Origin: Chryseobacterium sp. G0201
GTDB lineage: Bacteria > Bacteroidota > Bacteroidia > Flavobacteriales > Weeksellaceae
NCBI RefSeq assembly: GCF_003815655.1
Contig: NZ_CP033917.1
Span: 1,674,001 to 1,738,000 of the forward strand
Direction: 5' to 3'
DNA: 64,000 nt
The first letter of the stretch is position 1. The number at the start of each line of letters is the position of its first letter. The notes under the pieces were generated by a model. That model was not told the DNA's origin and did no database searches. It was given only the letters and a program-made list of their open reading frames with translations. Below, piece by piece: positions 8,471 through 17,364 of this stretch. The translations under genes were made by a program, and so were the position numbers.

Positions 8471-9835
8471 TTAATAATGACATTTACCACACTCAAGACC
8501 TCCAATTGCATCTACAGTGATCTTACCTTCTGTTTGAGGGTATTGCTTCTTAAGCTTGTCGTGTAGATTCTTGAAGTATTCTTTATTATAACCGTTGTTC
8601 ATATCAACTTCAGTAGTTCTGTGACATTCTATACACCATCCCATTGTGAAGTCATTAGCCATTTGAACAACATTCATTGTATCAATTTTTCCGTGACAAG
8701 CTTTACAAACAACATCAATCTTGTTTGTTGGATTCTTTTTGTTGAAAGAATTAATGATCGCTTGTTCACCTGCTACTACGTGTTGAGAGTGGTTGAAGTA
8801 CACAAAGTCAGGCATGTTGTGGATTCTCGTCCATTCAACTGGCTGAGTTTTTCCTGTATACTGTTGTTTTGCAGGATCCCAACCTGTCGCAGCATAAATT
8901 TTCTGGATTTCTCCGTCGTAGAATGCTTTGTCTTTTCCAGGTTCCATGTAGTGGTCTTTGTTGTATTCAGATATCGTTCTGTGACAGTTCATACAAACAT
9001 TCATAGAAGGAATCTCAGATACTTTACCGTATTTAGCACTAGAGTGACATAACTGACAGTCAATTTTCTGTTCTCCAGCGTGGATTTTGTGAGAGAAGTA
9101 GATAGGCTGCTCTGGCTTATATCCTTTGTAAACCCCGATCCACATGATCCAGTTCCAAATTCCATAAGTTGCCAAAATAGCTAGGATTGCTAATGCTCCT
9201 TTACCTACATAATGGTATTTTTCATAGATTTCGCTGAAAGATTTAACTCTAGTTTCGTTAAGTCCAGCCAAATCTTCAGATTGACCTAATTTTACTAATT
9301 GTCTTAGTTTAATTAAGATCCAAACTAATAAAGCCGCAATCGCTAAAAGTGAAATAATTACGACACTTGTAGTTGTATTGCTTGCCGGAGCAGCTTGAGC
9401 TCCATCTGCTGCAGTTGCTGTTCCTGCATCCTTTTTAGGCTCTTCCGGAGCCGGAGGATTAGTTGTAAAAGCTAAAATGTCATCAATATCCTTATCTGTA
9501 AGATTAGGAAACTGTAACATTTCAGTTTTATTAAATTTTTCGAAAATCTCATTAGCGTATTTGTCCCCAGAAGCTCTCAAAGCTTTGTTGTCTTTGATCC
9601 ACTTGTGAAGCCAATCCTTGTCTACACCACCTTCTGTCTTCACTCGTTCTACAACCCCTTTCAAAGGAGGTCCTATTACTTGTTTGTCCAGCGCGTGACA
9701 TGCAGTACAATTCGCTTTGAAAAGTTTCTCTCCGTTTTTAGGATCGCCGTCTTGCCCGTAAATTGAAGCACTGGTTGATAGCAATAAGCCTATTGCGATC
9801 AACGTTTGTTTATAATGCTTTCTCCAACTAATCAT
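8471..9835 (-). CDS. actA: Alternative complex III multiheme cytochrome ActA, fused to an N-terminal cytochrome c domain
   Basis: This is the first gene of the operon, 454 residues. After a signal (about 1-27) comes a monoheme cytochrome c domain with CTACH at 43-47. An Ala/Pro linker, two membrane helices (about 157-177 and 212-236) and the pentaheme ActA domain follow, with CQLCH 260, CMNCH 281, CKACH 377, CIECH 401 and CGKCH 449. That gives six heme c sites, where the classical ActA has five. The fused cytochrome probably acts as an extra exit heme to the oxidase or a soluble carrier. The promoter is expected in the 9836-10017 divergent gap. Confidence 0.94.
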   Translation of the reverse strand: MISWRKHYKQTLIAIGLLLSTSASIYGQDGDPKNGEKLFKANCTACHALDKQVIGPPLKGVVERVKTEGGVDKDWLHKWIKDNKALRASGDKYANEIFEKFNKTEMLQFPNLTDKDIDDILAFTTNPPAPEEPKKDAGTATAADGAQAAPASNTTTSVVIISLLAIAALLVWILIKLRQLVKLGQSEDLAGLNETRVKSFSEIYEKYHYVGKGALAILAILATYGIWNWIMWIGVYKGYKPEQPIYFSHKIHAGEQKIDCQLCHSSAKYGKVSEIPSMNVCMNCHRTISEYNKDHYMEPGKDKAFYDGEIQKIYAATGWDPAKQQYTGKTQPVEWTRIHNMPDFVYFNHSQHVVAGEQAIINSFNKKNPTNKIDVVCKACHGKIDTMNVVQMANDFTMGWCIECHRTTEVDMNNGYNKEYFKNLHDKLKKQYPQTEGKITVDAIGGLECGKCHY

Positions 9836-9879
9836 TTAAATTATCTTATGTTAGTAAAATATTGAACCAATCAATCCCG

Positions 9880-9887
9880 CAAAAATA
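9880..9887 (-). promoter_or_regulatory. Candidate act operon promoter (-7 box TATTTTTG)
   Basis: An exact TAnnTTTG match on the minus strand lies 45 bp before the actA ATG. The -33 region shows no clear TTG, so this is a moderate call. Confidence 0.45.
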
Positions 9888-9971
9888 ATATTTTTAACAG
9901 GAATTTAACGCCATAACGAGAGGGGAAAATATCATTTGTTGTTAATTTGTATTAATTCTAAATAACTCAGT

Positions 9972-10002
9972 TTGGTATAATTTTTTAATTTGTATAAATT
10001 TG
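9972..10002 (+). promoter_or_regulatory. Promoter of the SPOR protein gene (TTTG-N20-TAAATTTG)
   Basis: TTTG at 9971-9974 and an exact -7 box TAAATTTG at 9995-10002 are 20 bp apart, matching the Bacteroidetes housekeeping promoter. The ATG follows at 10018, so the leader is very short. Confidence 0.65.
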
Positions 10003-10017
10003 CGGAAACAAGTTTAA

Positions 10018-10557
10018 ATGAAAAATTTAATCAAAATATTTTCAGTATTATCATTATTAGGGTTTTATAATATTGGAGCACAGCAGGTTGTGAAGAAAGA
10101 TACTTTGTCAGGAACAGAGTTAATCATGTCTATGGATCCGAAAGTGAGTGATGCTTTGGGGAGTTTGGAGGACAAATGTTCCCGAGTAGCAACAAATAAT
10201 TCATCAAGAGATAATGATGATGATAGTTCTTATACCAAGCCAACCAAAATTTATGTTCCCAACAGAGAGCTTACAAATGCGGAGATTTGCAGAAAAAATC
10301 CTCGAATTTTAGGGTATAAACTACAAATTACTACAGTAAAGAGTAATGAAGAGGCTAATGAAGTGAAGTCTTATTTTAGAAGAAGGTTTCCTAATCTGAA
10401 GGTTGAAACTGATGCTTCTTTAAGACCAAATTATAAAATATTGGCAGGAAGTTATTTTACAAAACAGAGTGCTGCTTCGGATTTGTCTAAGGTTAGAGAG
10501 TATTTTAAATCAGCAATTCCTGTTCAGTACAGAATTTTCTGTGCAGAAGCAAAATAA
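10018..10557 (+). CDS. SPOR-domain periplasmic protein
   Basis: This 179-residue protein has a signal peptide (about 1-21, ending NIGAQQ). A serine/aspartate-rich linker follows (ATNNSSRDNDDDSSY, about 58-73), then a C-terminal SPOR-type domain at about 98-175: GYKLQITTVKSNEEANEVKS ... YKILAGSYFTKQSAASDLSKV. SPOR domains bind septal peptidoglycan stripped of stem peptides. A short SPOR protein with no membrane anchor is a common Flavobacteriia family whose exact role is not settled. It is monocistronic, flanked by its own promoter and terminator. Confidence 0.85.
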   Translation: MKNLIKIFSVLSLLGFYNIGAQQVVKKDTLSGTELIMSMDPKVSDALGSLEDKCSRVATNNSSRDNDDDSSYTKPTKIYVPNRELTNAEICRKNPRILGYKLQITTVKSNEEANEVKSYFRRRFPNLKVETDASLRPNYKILAGSYFTKQSAASDLSKVREYFKSAIPVQYRIFCAEAK

Positions 10558-10578
10558 TTTTTTTTAAATATAAATATT

Positions 10579-10608
10579 AGAGCTGAGGATTTTCTCAGCT
10601 TTTTTTTA
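10579..10608 (+). terminator. Terminator after the SPOR gene
   Basis: AGCTGAGGA/TTCTCAGCT forms a stem with loop TTT, followed by eight T on the plus strand. It abuts the convergent minus-strand gene ending at 10606. Confidence 0.8.
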
Positions 10609-11880
10609 TTGATAATATTGATTTAGAAACCAGAAAAACTCTGTCATTCTTAAATAATTATTGAAGGCTAAATAAGTAAATAAAAGACCTACAATAACAG
10701 TTAAAAAAGATAAAATTTTAGGAGATGATTTGTAAGAATAAAACAGCCATCCTAAGAGTAATGGATAAACAAAAACAAAGTGACCGCCGTAGATGTAGGA
10801 AGTGTGAAGTCCAAATCTCATAATGCAATGGATGACGATATCAATGAAAAAAGAGATCATTAATATCTGAACAAATTTACTTTTAAAATTTTTGAAATAA
10901 CTCCACAAAATCAATATCAAAAGTATAGAAATAAAAACATAAGGAACCCACGAAGTATAAACATCCATAAATAAGCCTTTGAAATCGAATCCTTTCATGT
11001 TGTGTTTATTGCGAATGATAAAACTTGGAAATAAGATATTTCCTCCAAAAAAATAGGATAAAATCATGTCCCAAGTTGGAGTTGATTTTACATTGGAGAA
11101 CTTTTCATATTGACTATTGGTCTTTGAAAATATTGTTTTATACTTAAAATCAATTCTATTTAAGTATAATAATATGAAGCAGATACAAGTTATAGTGATT
11201 CTGAAAACAGCATTTCCAAATTTCTTCCAATTTTTGAAGAGTCCTTTTTCAAATGCTACCGGAATAAAAACTTTTACAATGTTTGTTACGGTAAGGCCTC
11301 CAATTGAAATTCCTGCTAAAATTAAAGAAATAGCTGGTATTTTTTCTTCTTTTTTGATCTTTATAGCTGCATAATGATTAAATAAAGTCAATAAAAATAA
11401 AGTATAAGTAAAATTTTCTGGAGTAAAGCAAAGGATGATATTTGTTGAAAATATTCCGAAAAAGAGGATGATTAATAGATTGATCATTAATGGAAGTTTA
11501 ATGACGTTTTTGAGGTATTTGAATATTTGAAGTATGCTTAAGCTTACTGCAATATTGCTAAACCAAGCTAAAGTGAGCCTAAAAGTGACATCAGTCTTTC
11601 CATTAGAAATAAGAAAGGCTAATTCTCTAACCCAATTGAAGAAATAGTAGGCTAGAGGGTGTCTTTCGAAACTTCCGCCAGTCATTATGATTGAGCGGTT
11701 GTCAAAGCTAAAATAGGCGTCCCAAGGAATTCTGTCATCAAAAATTATTCTGTAATTAATGGCAATATAAGAGCCTAAAATTCCATAGCAAATCAAAAAA
11801 AATGCAAAAACGCTCAATTCGATCAAGCTTGAAGGGAATATTAATTTTAAAAGGTTAATTAATTTAGATTTAAAAGCCAC
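10606..11880 (-). CDS. Polytopic membrane protein, possible GT-C-type glycosyltransferase (DUF6080-like)
   Basis: This 424-residue protein has about ten hydrophobic helices. The first extracytoplasmic loop after helix 1 carries acidic residues: FDDRIPWDAYFSFDNRSII, about 47-65. Helices, an acidic first loop and a short C-terminus are the general plan of GT-C lipid-linked-sugar transferases. The sequence also recalls DUF6080 family proteins of Chryseobacterium. I see no diagnostic catalytic motif beyond the loop aspartates, so the enzymatic role is an inference. It stands alone between convergent and same-strand neighbours. Confidence 0.6.
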   Translation of the reverse strand: MAFKSKLINLLKLIFPSSLIELSVFAFFLICYGILGSYIAINYRIIFDDRIPWDAYFSFDNRSIIMTGGSFERHPLAYYFFNWVRELAFLISNGKTDVTFRLTLAWFSNIAVSLSILQIFKYLKNVIKLPLMINLLIILFFGIFSTNIILCFTPENFTYTLFLLTLFNHYAAIKIKKEEKIPAISLILAGISIGGLTVTNIVKVFIPVAFEKGLFKNWKKFGNAVFRITITCICFILLYLNRIDFKYKTIFSKTNSQYEKFSNVKSTPTWDMILSYFFGGNILFPSFIIRNKHNMKGFDFKGLFMDVYTSWVPYVFISILLILILWSYFKNFKSKFVQILMISFFIDIVIHCIMRFGLHTSYIYGGHFVFVYPLLLGWLFYSYKSSPKILSFLTVIVGLLFTYLAFNNYLRMTEFFWFLNQYYQ

Positions 11881-11913
11881 TTGTTATTAATTTTTGCAAA
11901 TGTAAAAATAAAA

Positions 11914-11943
11914 GCTCACCAAATTGGTGAGCTTTAAAAAGAT
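11914..11943 (-). terminator. Possible terminator after the T9SS gene
   Basis: AGCTCACCAAATTGGTGAGCT is a perfect palindrome at about 11912-11934, flanked by A/T runs on both sides. It could serve either the minus-strand gene above or read-through from the plus strand. Confidence 0.6.
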
Positions 11944-11957
11944 TATGTAGTGAATAA

Positions 11958-12803
11958 TTATTCCTTAATTACTTTTTCTGTAGTTGATGTTCCATCAGAG
12001 AATTCAACTTGTAATAAGTATCCTCCTTTGGGAAGAGAAGAAATGTCAACTCTATCAGATGTTGATTTCAACACTGATTTTCCTGAAAAATCTAATACTG
12101 TTGAAGATTTTATCTTTTTGTCAGTTTTGATGTTGATCTCTCCTTTTGTTGGATTAGGATAGATTCTGATTGATTTTGATTTTAAGTTAACTTCATTTGT
12201 TGCTAATGTAGTTCCTAAGACTTGAACATCATCTATTGAAACGCCATCTGCATCGGTTCCTACATATTGAAATCTGATTTGAACATTTGCTTGCCCGATA
12301 TATGATGACAGGTCTACTGTTACAGGAACAATGTTTAAATTATAAAGATCTGTATTATCATTTCCATCTCCATCGTCCATAAAGCCTGCTTCACCATCTT
12401 CAGTCCATAGAGTGGTCCATGTTGTTCCTCCATTAGTTGAAATTTGTGCAAGTAAATTTCCAGCATCAAGCGCTATCATATATGAATATCCTACCACTGC
12501 TTTAAAGTTTAATGAGGGAGATGCGGCTCCCACTAAACTAAAGGTAGGACTTGTTAAATTAGCTGTATTTGATTGAAGGATATAATTAATACCAGCAGAT
12601 TTAGTTCCAGAAATTACAAAATCAGTGGCACCAGCTCCAAAAACAACAGGAGTAAAATCCCAAGGTCTTGTTGAAACTGTGCTTGATCTAGTCCATCCTG
12701 TTGGAGGAAATGTAGTTCCTTCAAAATTTTCTGATAATAATGTTTGGGCCTCTAAAGAAGCTCCAATAAACAATAAGCTTAGAGATAGTAGAAGTTTTTT
12801 CAT
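11958..12803 (-). CDS. T9SS cargo protein with choice-of-anchor J-like domain
   Basis: About 281 residues from the ATG at 12803 (MKKLLLSLSLLFIGASLEAQ), which gives a clean signal peptide; the track's longer start adds a non-signal leader. Residues 23-195 show the pattern of the choice-of-anchor J/MAM-like jelly roll (LLSENFEGTTFPPTGWT ... SPTFSLVGAASPSLNFK ... VDLSSYIGQANVQIRFQY). It ends in a type A sorting tail (IRIYPNPTKGEINI ... DISSLPKGGYLLQVE ... KVIKE), directing export by the type IX system and probably surface attachment. It is a paralogue of the gene at 25156. Confidence 0.88.
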   Translation of the reverse strand: MKKLLLSLSLLFIGASLEAQTLLSENFEGTTFPPTGWTRSSTVSTRPWDFTPVVFGAGATDFVISGTKSAGINYILQSNTANLTSPTFSLVGAASPSLNFKAVVGYSYMIALDAGNLLAQISTNGGTTWTTLWTEDGEAGFMDDGDGNDNTDLYNLNIVPVTVDLSSYIGQANVQIRFQYVGTDADGVSIDDVQVLGTTLATNEVNLKSKSIRIYPNPTKGEINIKTDKKIKSSTVLDFSGKSVLKSTSDRVDISSLPKGGYLLQVEFSDGTSTTEKVIKE

Positions 12804-12894
12804 GAGATTTTTTATTTTATGTAAATATAACAAAAAAAGCTTAATAGTAAAAAAAACTCATCCTAAATACTATATTAATAGATTATTAATAAAT

Positions 12895-14436
12895 TTAAGA
12901 ACTGCACGAAAGTGTTGAGCATCCAGAAATATCATCATATTCTGAAGGTCTTTTTACGGAAAATTCAGGATAGTTTTTTTCATAAGGATTTTCTAATGCT
13001 GTTGTTAATTTTTTAAGCATATTAGTCTTTCCTAAATTAATTTCTTCAATACATTGATATAAAAGAAAATTTCTTAAAATGAATTTTGGGTTTGTTTGCT
13101 TCATTAAGTTGATGGATTCTTCTTTTGAGATTGTGTTTCGCTCCAATCTGGCTTTATATGTATTTGTGAAATCCTCAATTTTTGCAAGCTTTTTATCATC
13201 TAAAAAAATGTATGAAATACTTTCAAAATGAGATTTTAAATAATTTTTATCATCAATATCTTCTAATTGATTAAAAAATAATGTGTGGTCCAATTGTAAT
13301 TCCTGCATGAGCCCTTGCCAGTTTGTGAAAAACTCTTCATCACCATCTAGTAATTGATTAAATCCAAACTTTTTGCAAAGCATATTGTCATGAGATTTCC
13401 AGAAATAGTCTCCAAACTCATTTAATGTTTTTTCTAAAAATTGTTCCTCTTTAATTAATGGATGTAGCGCATTGGCCAATTGCCAAAGATTCCATTGTGA
13501 GATCTGGCCTTGTTTTCCGAAAGCATATCTTCTTCCGGGTAGATCTGTTGTGTTGGGAGTGAAGTTTAAATCATATTCATCCATCATAGAATAAGGGCCG
13601 TAATCAATAGTTAAGCCTAGAATTGACATGTTGTCAGTATTCATTACTCCATGAACGAAACCAACTCTAAACCATTCAACCATAAGATTGGCCGTTTTTT
13701 TGCAAACACTTTCAAAGAAGTCTTTATATTTTTGACTTCCTTCGGAAATGATTTCAGGATAATAATTATCAATGGTGAAATTAACAAGCTTTTCCAGAGT
13801 ATCATATTCCTGTTGAGCAGAGAGCAATTCAAAATGTCCGAATCGAAGGAAACTCTCCGCTGTTCTTACAACAACTGCTCCTTTTTCTTTTTGAGGATTT
13901 CCACTATACATCATATCTCTTACCACATCTTCTCCTGTAAAAGATAAACTTAATGCTCTTGTTGTTGGAACTCCCAAATGAAACATCGCCTCACTCATTA
14001 AGTATTCTCGGACAGATGATCTCAAAACGGCTCTTCCATCTGCATGTCTGGAGTAAGGTGTTGCACCAGCTCCTTTCCATTGGATCTCTGTTTTTTTACC
14101 TGAATCACTTGTGATTTCACCTGCTAAGATCGCTCTTCCATCACCTAATTGTCCTGCCCAATTTCCAAATTGATGTCCTGCGTAAGCTGTTGCGTAGGTT
14201 TGAATATTTTTGGGAAGGTTATTTCCAACCAGAAAATCAAGATCTTTTTCTTCAAACTTTCCTAATCCTATTTCTTCCGAAAGTTTTTCATTAAAAGTAA
14301 TCAATTCTGGCTTTTCAAAACCAACAGGATCTACCGTTGAAAATAAAACTTTTGGAGTATTTCTTTGAATAGTATTGCCGGAAAAATCTCCCGGAAAAAT
14401 TTTTATAAAAGGTTGTTTGATGTTTTCGATATTCAT
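12895..14436 (-). CDS. selO: Protein adenylyltransferase SelO (YdiU family)
   Basis: This 513-residue member of the SelO/YdiU pseudokinase family uses ATP to AMPylate protein Ser/Thr/Tyr residues and is linked to redox stress. The key motifs are visible: the nucleotide-binding stretch WKGAGATPYSRHADGRAVLR with the SSVREYLMSEAM helix, and the catalytic block HGVMNTDNMSILGLTIDYGPY with the metal-binding Asn and Asp. The C-terminus ends ...GCSTLSCSS; in eukaryotic SelO this is where selenocysteine sits, and here it is cysteine. The 3' end is 91 bp upstream of the T9SS gene on the same strand. Confidence 0.93.
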   Translation of the reverse strand: MNIENIKQPFIKIFPGDFSGNTIQRNTPKVLFSTVDPVGFEKPELITFNEKLSEEIGLGKFEEKDLDFLVGNNLPKNIQTYATAYAGHQFGNWAGQLGDGRAILAGEITSDSGKKTEIQWKGAGATPYSRHADGRAVLRSSVREYLMSEAMFHLGVPTTRALSLSFTGEDVVRDMMYSGNPQKEKGAVVVRTAESFLRFGHFELLSAQQEYDTLEKLVNFTIDNYYPEIISEGSQKYKDFFESVCKKTANLMVEWFRVGFVHGVMNTDNMSILGLTIDYGPYSMMDEYDLNFTPNTTDLPGRRYAFGKQGQISQWNLWQLANALHPLIKEEQFLEKTLNEFGDYFWKSHDNMLCKKFGFNQLLDGDEEFFTNWQGLMQELQLDHTLFFNQLEDIDDKNYLKSHFESISYIFLDDKKLAKIEDFTNTYKARLERNTISKEESINLMKQTNPKFILRNFLLYQCIEEINLGKTNMLKKLTTALENPYEKNYPEFSVKRPSEYDDISGCSTLSCSS

Positions 14437-14465
14437 GAATCAAAGTTATTAATAATAAAAGAAAA

Positions 14466-14498
14466 GACCTTCCAAATAATTGAAAGGTCTTGTGTATT
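14466..14498 (-). terminator. Terminator after PBP1A gene
   Basis: GACCTTTCAATTATTTGGAAGGTCTT forms a stem AGACCTTTC/GAAAGGTCT with imperfections, flanked by TTTTC on the minus strand. It lies just after the stop at 14512. Confidence 0.65.
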
Positions 14499-14511
14499 TC
14501 TAAAAGAGAAT

Positions 14512-16893
14512 TTATTTATTAAAATCTACCTCATCTGATGAATGTAGGTTTTCGTTCACATTTTCTTCTTTCTTGTTAGAGTTGTTTTTAGGGGTGTTAT
14601 CTACAGGTCTAGGATTTTTGATCTCGTCAATTGTCTGAAGACCTCCGTCATCCCCATAACCACCGCCGATACCTTTTAGTCCGGAGCATCCGTCTTTCCA
14701 GTCGGAAGGTTTTGTGAATTTGTCGTCAGGTGAAATTCCTAATGTTTTATCAGCCCAAACTTTCTTCATGAAGATCGCCCAAATTGGTAAAGCCATTTTT
14801 GCTCCCTGTCCTTCACCAGTTCCGAAGAAGTGAGTTGCTCTGTCTTCCCAGCCAACCCATGCGCCAGTTGCCAATTTTGGAGTAATTCCCATAAACCAAC
14901 CATCGGAGTTATTTTGCGTTGTACCTGTTTTAGCAGCAATTTCAACAGCTTTTGAGATTCCTCTTCTGCCAAGCTCACCTGAAGCAGTTCCGTATTGTGC
15001 AACACCTTTCATTAGTTCGATCATGGTGTAAGCATATAGCGGATTCATTACTTCTTTTGGCTCTACATTTACTTCTTTAATTACTCTACCGTTGGCATCT
15101 TCAATTCTCCAGATCATTTCTGGTTTATTGTGATTTCCGTAGTTGGCAAAAGTACTGTAAGCACCCAGCATTTCAAAAATTGTAATATCTGATGAACCTA
15201 ATGCAATGGTATTGTTCCTAGGGATTTCTTCTGTTACACCTAAGTCTCTTGCGGTTTGGATTACAGCGTCAACACCTGTCATTTCGATAAGTCTTGCCGC
15301 AATTGGGTTTTGAGAGTGTGCTAAACCGTCTTTTAACGTTAACATTCCTCCTCTTCCCGGTACGTGCCATCCCTTATGATCATAAGTTCCGTTGGATACT
15401 GTTGAACAAGGAGTCATTCCCAGTTTCATAATAGCAGTTGCGTATACGAAAGGCTTAAATGTTGAACCAACTTGTCTTTTTCCTTGTTTGATGTGATCAT
15501 ACTGAAAATGTTGCCAGTCGATACCTCCAACCCAAGCTTTAATCTCACCTGTTCCAGGAACCATGGACATTAAACCTGCCTGAGCAATTTGTTTGTGATA
15601 TCTGATAGAATCCCAAGGTGACATTTCAACCTCTTCTTCTCCGGCCCAAGTAAAACGTGAAGTTTTGATTGGTTTGTGGAATTCCATCATGATTGAATCC
15701 TCAGAAACTCCGGCTGCCTTCAATTGTTTGTAACGTCCGGTTCTTTTCATCGCCTGAAGCATTACGCTGTTGACCTGAGTATTTGTTAAATAATAAAAAG
15801 GTCTGTTTTTTCTACCTCTTTGCTCGGCATCAAATCTTTTTTGAAGATCTGTTAAGTGTTCCCTGATTGCATCTTCTGCATACTTTTGCATTTTAGAATC
15901 AAGAGTAACATATATTTTTAAACCGTCTTTATATAGGTTTAATTTCTTACCTGTCTGCTTTTCGTAATCTTTAAGATAATTATCAATTTCCTTTTTCAAA
16001 TAAAACTTATAGTAAGCAGAATAATCGTCACTAATGTTTTTAATTGGATGATAATCTAAAGTAATCGGAGTGCTAACAGCCTTATCGTAAGTTGCCTGAT
16101 CGATATAACCTGTTTTTTGCATTTGCTCCAAAACTACATCTCTTCTTGTCTTAGCCTTTTCGATATTCCTCATCGGATTGTTCTTTACCGGATTTTCCAG
16201 CATTGCTACGAACATTGCAGCTTCCGGAAGGGTAAGTTGAGAGGTTTTTTTATTGAAATAGATTCTTGAAGCCATTTCAACGCCGTTTGCATTGTATAAA
16301 AAGTCAAATTTGTTGAAATATAAAGTAACAATTTCTTCTTTGGTATATCTTTTCTCAAGACTTACCGCAACAACCCATTCTTTTAATTTCTGGAATGCTC
16401 TGGCAGCCTTATTTTGAGAAGCCCCACCTGTAAAAAGTAATTTTGCAAGCTGTTGCGTAATCGTAGAACCTCCACCTCGTCCACCTCCGTAAACAACGGC
16501 TCTGGCAACTGACTGTAAATCAATTCCTGAGTGTTCTTTGAAACGCTCATCTTCTTTAGCCTGTAAAGCGTAAACCAGATAAGGAGGAAGGTCTTTATAG
16601 GTAATAGGCTGAGTTTTTTCTTTTTCAAACTTGCCTAATAATAAACCATCAGATGAATAAATTTCAGATGCAACGTAAATGTCTGGATTTTCAAGCTCTT
16701 TTACATCGGGCATTTCTCCAAGAAAGCCTTGAGAAACGGCGAAGAAAAGTCCTGAAATTCCTAAAACGACTGCAATGAGTCCAATCCAAATAAAGCTCAC
16801 CCATTTTTTCCAACCGGTTTTTTTGCCATTCTTTTTGGGAGGAAGGGGAAATGTTTTTCCTTTGTTTCCTGCGTTTTGTTTGTTTACTTCCAT
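14512..16893 (-). CDS. pbpA1: Penicillin-binding protein 1A (bifunctional transglycosylase/transpeptidase)
   Basis: This 793-residue class A PBP has a cytoplasmic basic leader, one membrane helix (about 32-55) and then a GT51 domain. The GT51 domain carries EDERF at 114-118 (catalytic Glu) and GGSTITQQL at about 141-149. The transpeptidase domain has S477-T-F-K480 (acylation site), S527-Q-N529 and K655-T-G657, so all three catalytic motifs are intact. The tail is Asn/Lys/Glu-rich. It polymerises and cross-links peptidoglycan. It is 6 bp after gldH and forms the ricT-like/gldH/PBP1A cluster usual in Bacteroidetes. Confidence 0.93.
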   Translation of the reverse strand: MEVNKQNAGNKGKTFPLPPKKNGKKTGWKKWVSFIWIGLIAVVLGISGLFFAVSQGFLGEMPDVKELENPDIYVASEIYSSDGLLLGKFEKEKTQPITYKDLPPYLVYALQAKEDERFKEHSGIDLQSVARAVVYGGGRGGGSTITQQLAKLLFTGGASQNKAARAFQKLKEWVVAVSLEKRYTKEEIVTLYFNKFDFLYNANGVEMASRIYFNKKTSQLTLPEAAMFVAMLENPVKNNPMRNIEKAKTRRDVVLEQMQKTGYIDQATYDKAVSTPITLDYHPIKNISDDYSAYYKFYLKKEIDNYLKDYEKQTGKKLNLYKDGLKIYVTLDSKMQKYAEDAIREHLTDLQKRFDAEQRGRKNRPFYYLTNTQVNSVMLQAMKRTGRYKQLKAAGVSEDSIMMEFHKPIKTSRFTWAGEEEVEMSPWDSIRYHKQIAQAGLMSMVPGTGEIKAWVGGIDWQHFQYDHIKQGKRQVGSTFKPFVYATAIMKLGMTPCSTVSNGTYDHKGWHVPGRGGMLTLKDGLAHSQNPIAARLIEMTGVDAVIQTARDLGVTEEIPRNNTIALGSSDITIFEMLGAYSTFANYGNHNKPEMIWRIEDANGRVIKEVNVEPKEVMNPLYAYTMIELMKGVAQYGTASGELGRRGISKAVEIAAKTGTTQNNSDGWFMGITPKLATGAWVGWEDRATHFFGTGEGQGAKMALPIWAIFMKKVWADKTLGISPDDKFTKPSDWKDGCSGLKGIGGGYGDDGGLQTIDEIKNPRPVDNTPKNNSNKKEENVNENLHSSDEVDFNK

Positions 16894-16899
16894 TTATGA

Positions 16900-17364
16900 T
16901 TACGGTTTAGCCGTTTCTATTTTTACTCCAATATCTTCAATTCCGGGAAGGGCATCATTTCTCATGGCTTGTACCACGCCGATCTCATACTTGCCTTTCG
17001 TAGGAAATTTATAATTCAATTTATATTGAAAAAGCGTTTCCTTCGTGTCTCCAAAACCTGTACCAAGCCATTCTCCGTTTGGTTTTGCCAATACGTAATT
17101 CAATGTGTCAGTTTCCTTTTTCTTATTCTGAAGATTGGTGAAATTTACAATAAATCTTATATTGCTGTAAGGATAATCATTGTTATTCCTTACAACAAAT
17201 ATAATATTTTTAGGATTTTGTGGATCCGTAATTTCAAGATTAAATTTTTGTTCACTTTTCTTATTCCATTTATTATCAACGGAATTCATAGTGACTTCTC
17301 CTTCGGAAGAAGAGTTACAGCTAAAGAAAAGGATAAGAGTTAATAATCCTAAAATTTTATGCAT
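16900..17364 (-). CDS. gldH: Gliding motility lipoprotein GldH
   Basis: This 154-residue lipoprotein has signal MHKILGLLTLILFFSC with acceptor Cys16. The mature part matches the GldH pattern: NKKSEQKFNLEITDPQNPKNI and NIRFIVNFTNLQNKKKETDT, ending in a beta-rich YEIGVVQAMRNDALPGIEDIGVK. GldH is needed for gliding in Flavobacterium johnsoniae and is widespread in Bacteroidetes, including non-gliders. The ATG lies within the last 8 bp of the upstream ricT-like gene, so the two are translationally coupled. Confidence 0.92.
   Translation of the reverse strand: MHKILGLLTLILFFSCNSSSEGEVTMNSVDNKWNKKSEQKFNLEITDPQNPKNIIFVVRNNNDYPYSNIRFIVNFTNLQNKKKETDTLNYVLAKPNGEWLGTGFGDTKETLFQYKLNYKFPTKGKYEIGVVQAMRNDALPGIEDIGVKIETAKP

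Noticed and set aside
8621..9052. 143-residue plus-strand reading frame
   Set aside because: It is antisense to the heme-binding half of actA, whose CxxCH motifs and operon context are unambiguous.
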